Shown here: positions 20,633 through 22,204 of the stretch, in pieces
Layout: every line of letters starts with the position of its first letter
How positions within the stretch are numbered: the first letter of the stretch is position 1
Source: Parasitella parasitica
Taxonomy: Eukaryota; Mucoromycota; Mucoromycetes; Mucorales; Mucoraceae
Assembly: GCA_025201805.1 (NCBI GenBank)
Contig: MU619448.1
Coordinates: 1-22,204, forward strand
DNA: 22,204 bases
Direction: 5' to 3'
Program-made: the position numbers and the translations under genes
Notes under the pieces: generated by a model
Database searches by the model: none
Seen by the model: only the letters and a program-made list of their open reading frames with translations
Told to the model about the DNA's origin: nothing

Positions 20633-20897
20633 ATTTCGAATAAGGAAGAAAAAGCTTGAAATGAAAAAGGCAACCAGTCAATTTTTTTTACTCTACAAGT
20701 GGATGCGTCACCATCCTCCAAATGAAGAAGATGCAAGCTATAGTAGGTGGGTATTGGGTTTGAAGGAGAAAACGACTGCTTTTCATTAAAGTAATGTATT
20801 GGATCCAATGTTTGTAGACGGTGGTGCATCATTTCCTGAATGAGAAAACACTGTTGGGATATCGTTTCCTCTGCAGCACCGTTTGATCAGTTGTATC
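20633..20897. other. SNW1 upstream region
   Basis: This 265-bp stretch lies between the SNW1 start and the coding relic on the other strand. It should hold the SNW1 promoter. I see no clear TATA box. A minus-strand frame (20557-20832) overlaps the SNW1 first intron and has no recognisable content. Confidence 0.5.
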
Positions 20898-21833
20898 ATG
20901 AATCAAGATTACGATTATTCTGTGTATAAGACAGCATGCCCAATAAGAATAGGTGCAACAAAAGATTAAGTAACCATAGCAACAGCAGATCAATTCACTT
21001 TGCTTGTATTCGTAAATATAGCAAACTGTCTTGATTCAATAGATTTCGATCAAGATATGGTTTTTTTCGTTGGACATGAATCGGTGATTAATCGATGTCA
21101 TACTTCACCAGAAGAGTGTGCTATTTACAGTTACTTGTGGTGCGATTCAAAGCTTTTCAGAAGGTGACGATGTGAAAACTTTTTAGATGACTTGTTGCAA
21201 ATGGGTGTAGCGAGTTACAAACAAATCAAAGACGACGAACCTAAATATTCTGCTATCATCAGTTTTTCGCAACAGATAAATCTCAATCTTCCTGTGAAAT
21301 ATTGGAACCAAGTGTTCATACAGAACATCTTAAGTCCTGCGTTGATTTAAGCTAGACGAACTGCAATGCCTTATGATGTACCTACAAAATGAAAAGATGG
21401 TGTTGTCTTGAGATGCGACAAATAACTTGCTTTGAGAAAGACAATGTTTGTCTTGTAGTACACAGTGCGTTCCTCATGAATTCCAAATCCTCATATCTTT
21501 GAATGTATTTCAACGAGATACGTTATAGACTATGTTAAAGCATGCGTATTTGGCCGACCAAAACTGAAGAATGCAACCCTCTCACCCACACTGGTTGGCT
21601 CGACAGTTACTGCTGTGTTTCTTCTACCCTCACTATCAGACATTTTGCGTAATCTGGAAAAAAATTTAACATTGAAGCTCTCTGAAGACGACCAAACACC
21701 TTTGGAAATCGACAATGATTTGCTTTAGGCGCTACTTTACTTCTTGACGAGTAATGTGTATAATGTAGGCAAGAGCATAATTGTACTTCATACGACATGC
21801 TCATCATTTCGCTTGCATCTTCGTACTAGCTAA
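20898..21833 (+). pseudogene. Stop-ridden coding relic, family unknown
   Basis: One plus-strand frame starting at ATG 20898 stays protein-like for about 312 codons but has stops at 20967, 21165, 21348, 21390, 21423, 21456, 21477, 21726 and 21831 (first bases). Nine stops is clearly fewer than about 20 expected in random DNA of this composition, and one stretch of 82 codons (21480-21725) is fully open. Pieces include GHESVINRCHTSPEECAIY, DDLLQMGVASYKQIKDDEP, NLNLPVKYWNQVFIQNIL and a run ending near DDQTPLEIDNDLL. I do not recognise the family. No frameshift is required. It could be a decayed host gene, an element remnant, or partly chance. No gene model is possible without a related intact copy. 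Confidence 0.4.
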
Positions 21834-22204
21834 ATGACAGCCCTCTTGCATCGCGTTTTATGAAGCTTGCCAACAATTATTTAGATTGCGAGATTAATAA
21901 AACTCACAGTAATGCGCTTTTGTCCTTGACGACTCATGACAATTTAGGATGCCTGCCTGATTTGCGACATATCGATATACGTAGCTGCCTAGATACGTAT
22001 GTTGATTTAAAGAATGGTGAGATTGGGCGACGATGATGGGATAAATGAACGTATTAATACGTAAATAATGGAGCAAAAAGCATTATATGTTCGTTGTAAA
22101 ACAGCTTTACGTTTCAATGTAAGTACTGGCATGCTGATTGTCTATGCTAAAATGAAGTGGGAAGATGATTATGTATTTTTAATTCTGTTTATTTTTTTTT
22201 TTTT
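21834..22204. other. AT-rich end of window, no gene seen
   Basis: No frame has recognisable content. The relic's frame continues with more closely spaced stops and fades out. The window ends in a long T-run, whose full length is cut by the edge. Confidence 0.55.

Noticed and set aside
20898-21833. HSP70-superfamily origin for the plus-strand relic
   Set aside because: A loose resemblance around VGHESVINRCHTSPEE to the HSP70 VG...A...NPE region was considered, but no nucleotide-binding phosphate or connect motifs are visible, so the family was left unnamed.
1-22204. tRNA genes, CRISPR arrays, operons, riboswitches
   Set aside because: I saw no T-loop GGTTCGAAT-type sequence with a matching cloverleaf, no regular spaced repeats, and the genes are intron-containing eukaryotic units, so bacterial-type features are not expected.

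Overview
The window looks like nuclear DNA of a filamentous fungus, most likely an early-diverging one of the Mucoromycota (Mucorales-like). The reasons are AT-rich intergenic DNA, many short GT-AG introns (mostly 50-80 nt), fungal gene families throughout (two-dehydrogenase FOX2, Scp160-type multi-KH protein, Crz1-type zinc-finger factor, GPP/DOG-type phosphatase), and relics of high-copy fungal gene families. Species cannot be fixed from sequence alone. Genes are independent eukaryotic units on both strands, not operons.

Layout. 1-1550: AT-rich DNA with a 20-bp direct repeat and a perfect 11-bp dyad. 1551-2649 (+): a seven-exon gene, with one exon of only 11 nt, for a basic/coiled-coil protein carrying a QW-x-F motif; it is probably a HAUS8/QWRF-type augmin subunit. 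3145-4338 (-): an intronless Crz1-type zinc-finger factor with a perfect PxIxIT calcineurin-docking motif and a polyglutamine tail. 5600-6398 (-): a three-exon HAD phosphatase of the GPP/DOG type. 6775-9715 (-): FOX2, the peroxisomal multifunctional beta-oxidation enzyme, ending in SKL. 10971-12590 (-): a decayed copy of a fungal mobile-element-associated protein, broken by stop codons but not by frameshifts. 13010-13275 (+): an F-box gene fragment with a frameshift. 13591-16491 (-): a Scp160/vigilin multi-KH RNA-binding protein. 16824-18548 (+): ALG10, the ER glucosyltransferase, seven exons. 18657-20632 (-): SNW1/Prp45, a spliceosome and transcription factor. 20898-21833 (+): a second stop-ridden coding relic of unknown family. 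The window ends in a T-run.

How the parts relate. Scp160 and ALG10 are divergent from a 332-bp shared promoter and both act at the ER. ALG10 and SNW1 converge with about 108 bp between stop codons. Four genes have a TATA-like box 64-70 nt upstream of the chosen ATG, which supports those start sites. The two relics and the F-box fragment mark the accessory parts; the rest is ordinary conserved gene content. Exon models were built by hand from reading frame, GT-AG sites and family similarity recalled from memory; no alignment or search was run.
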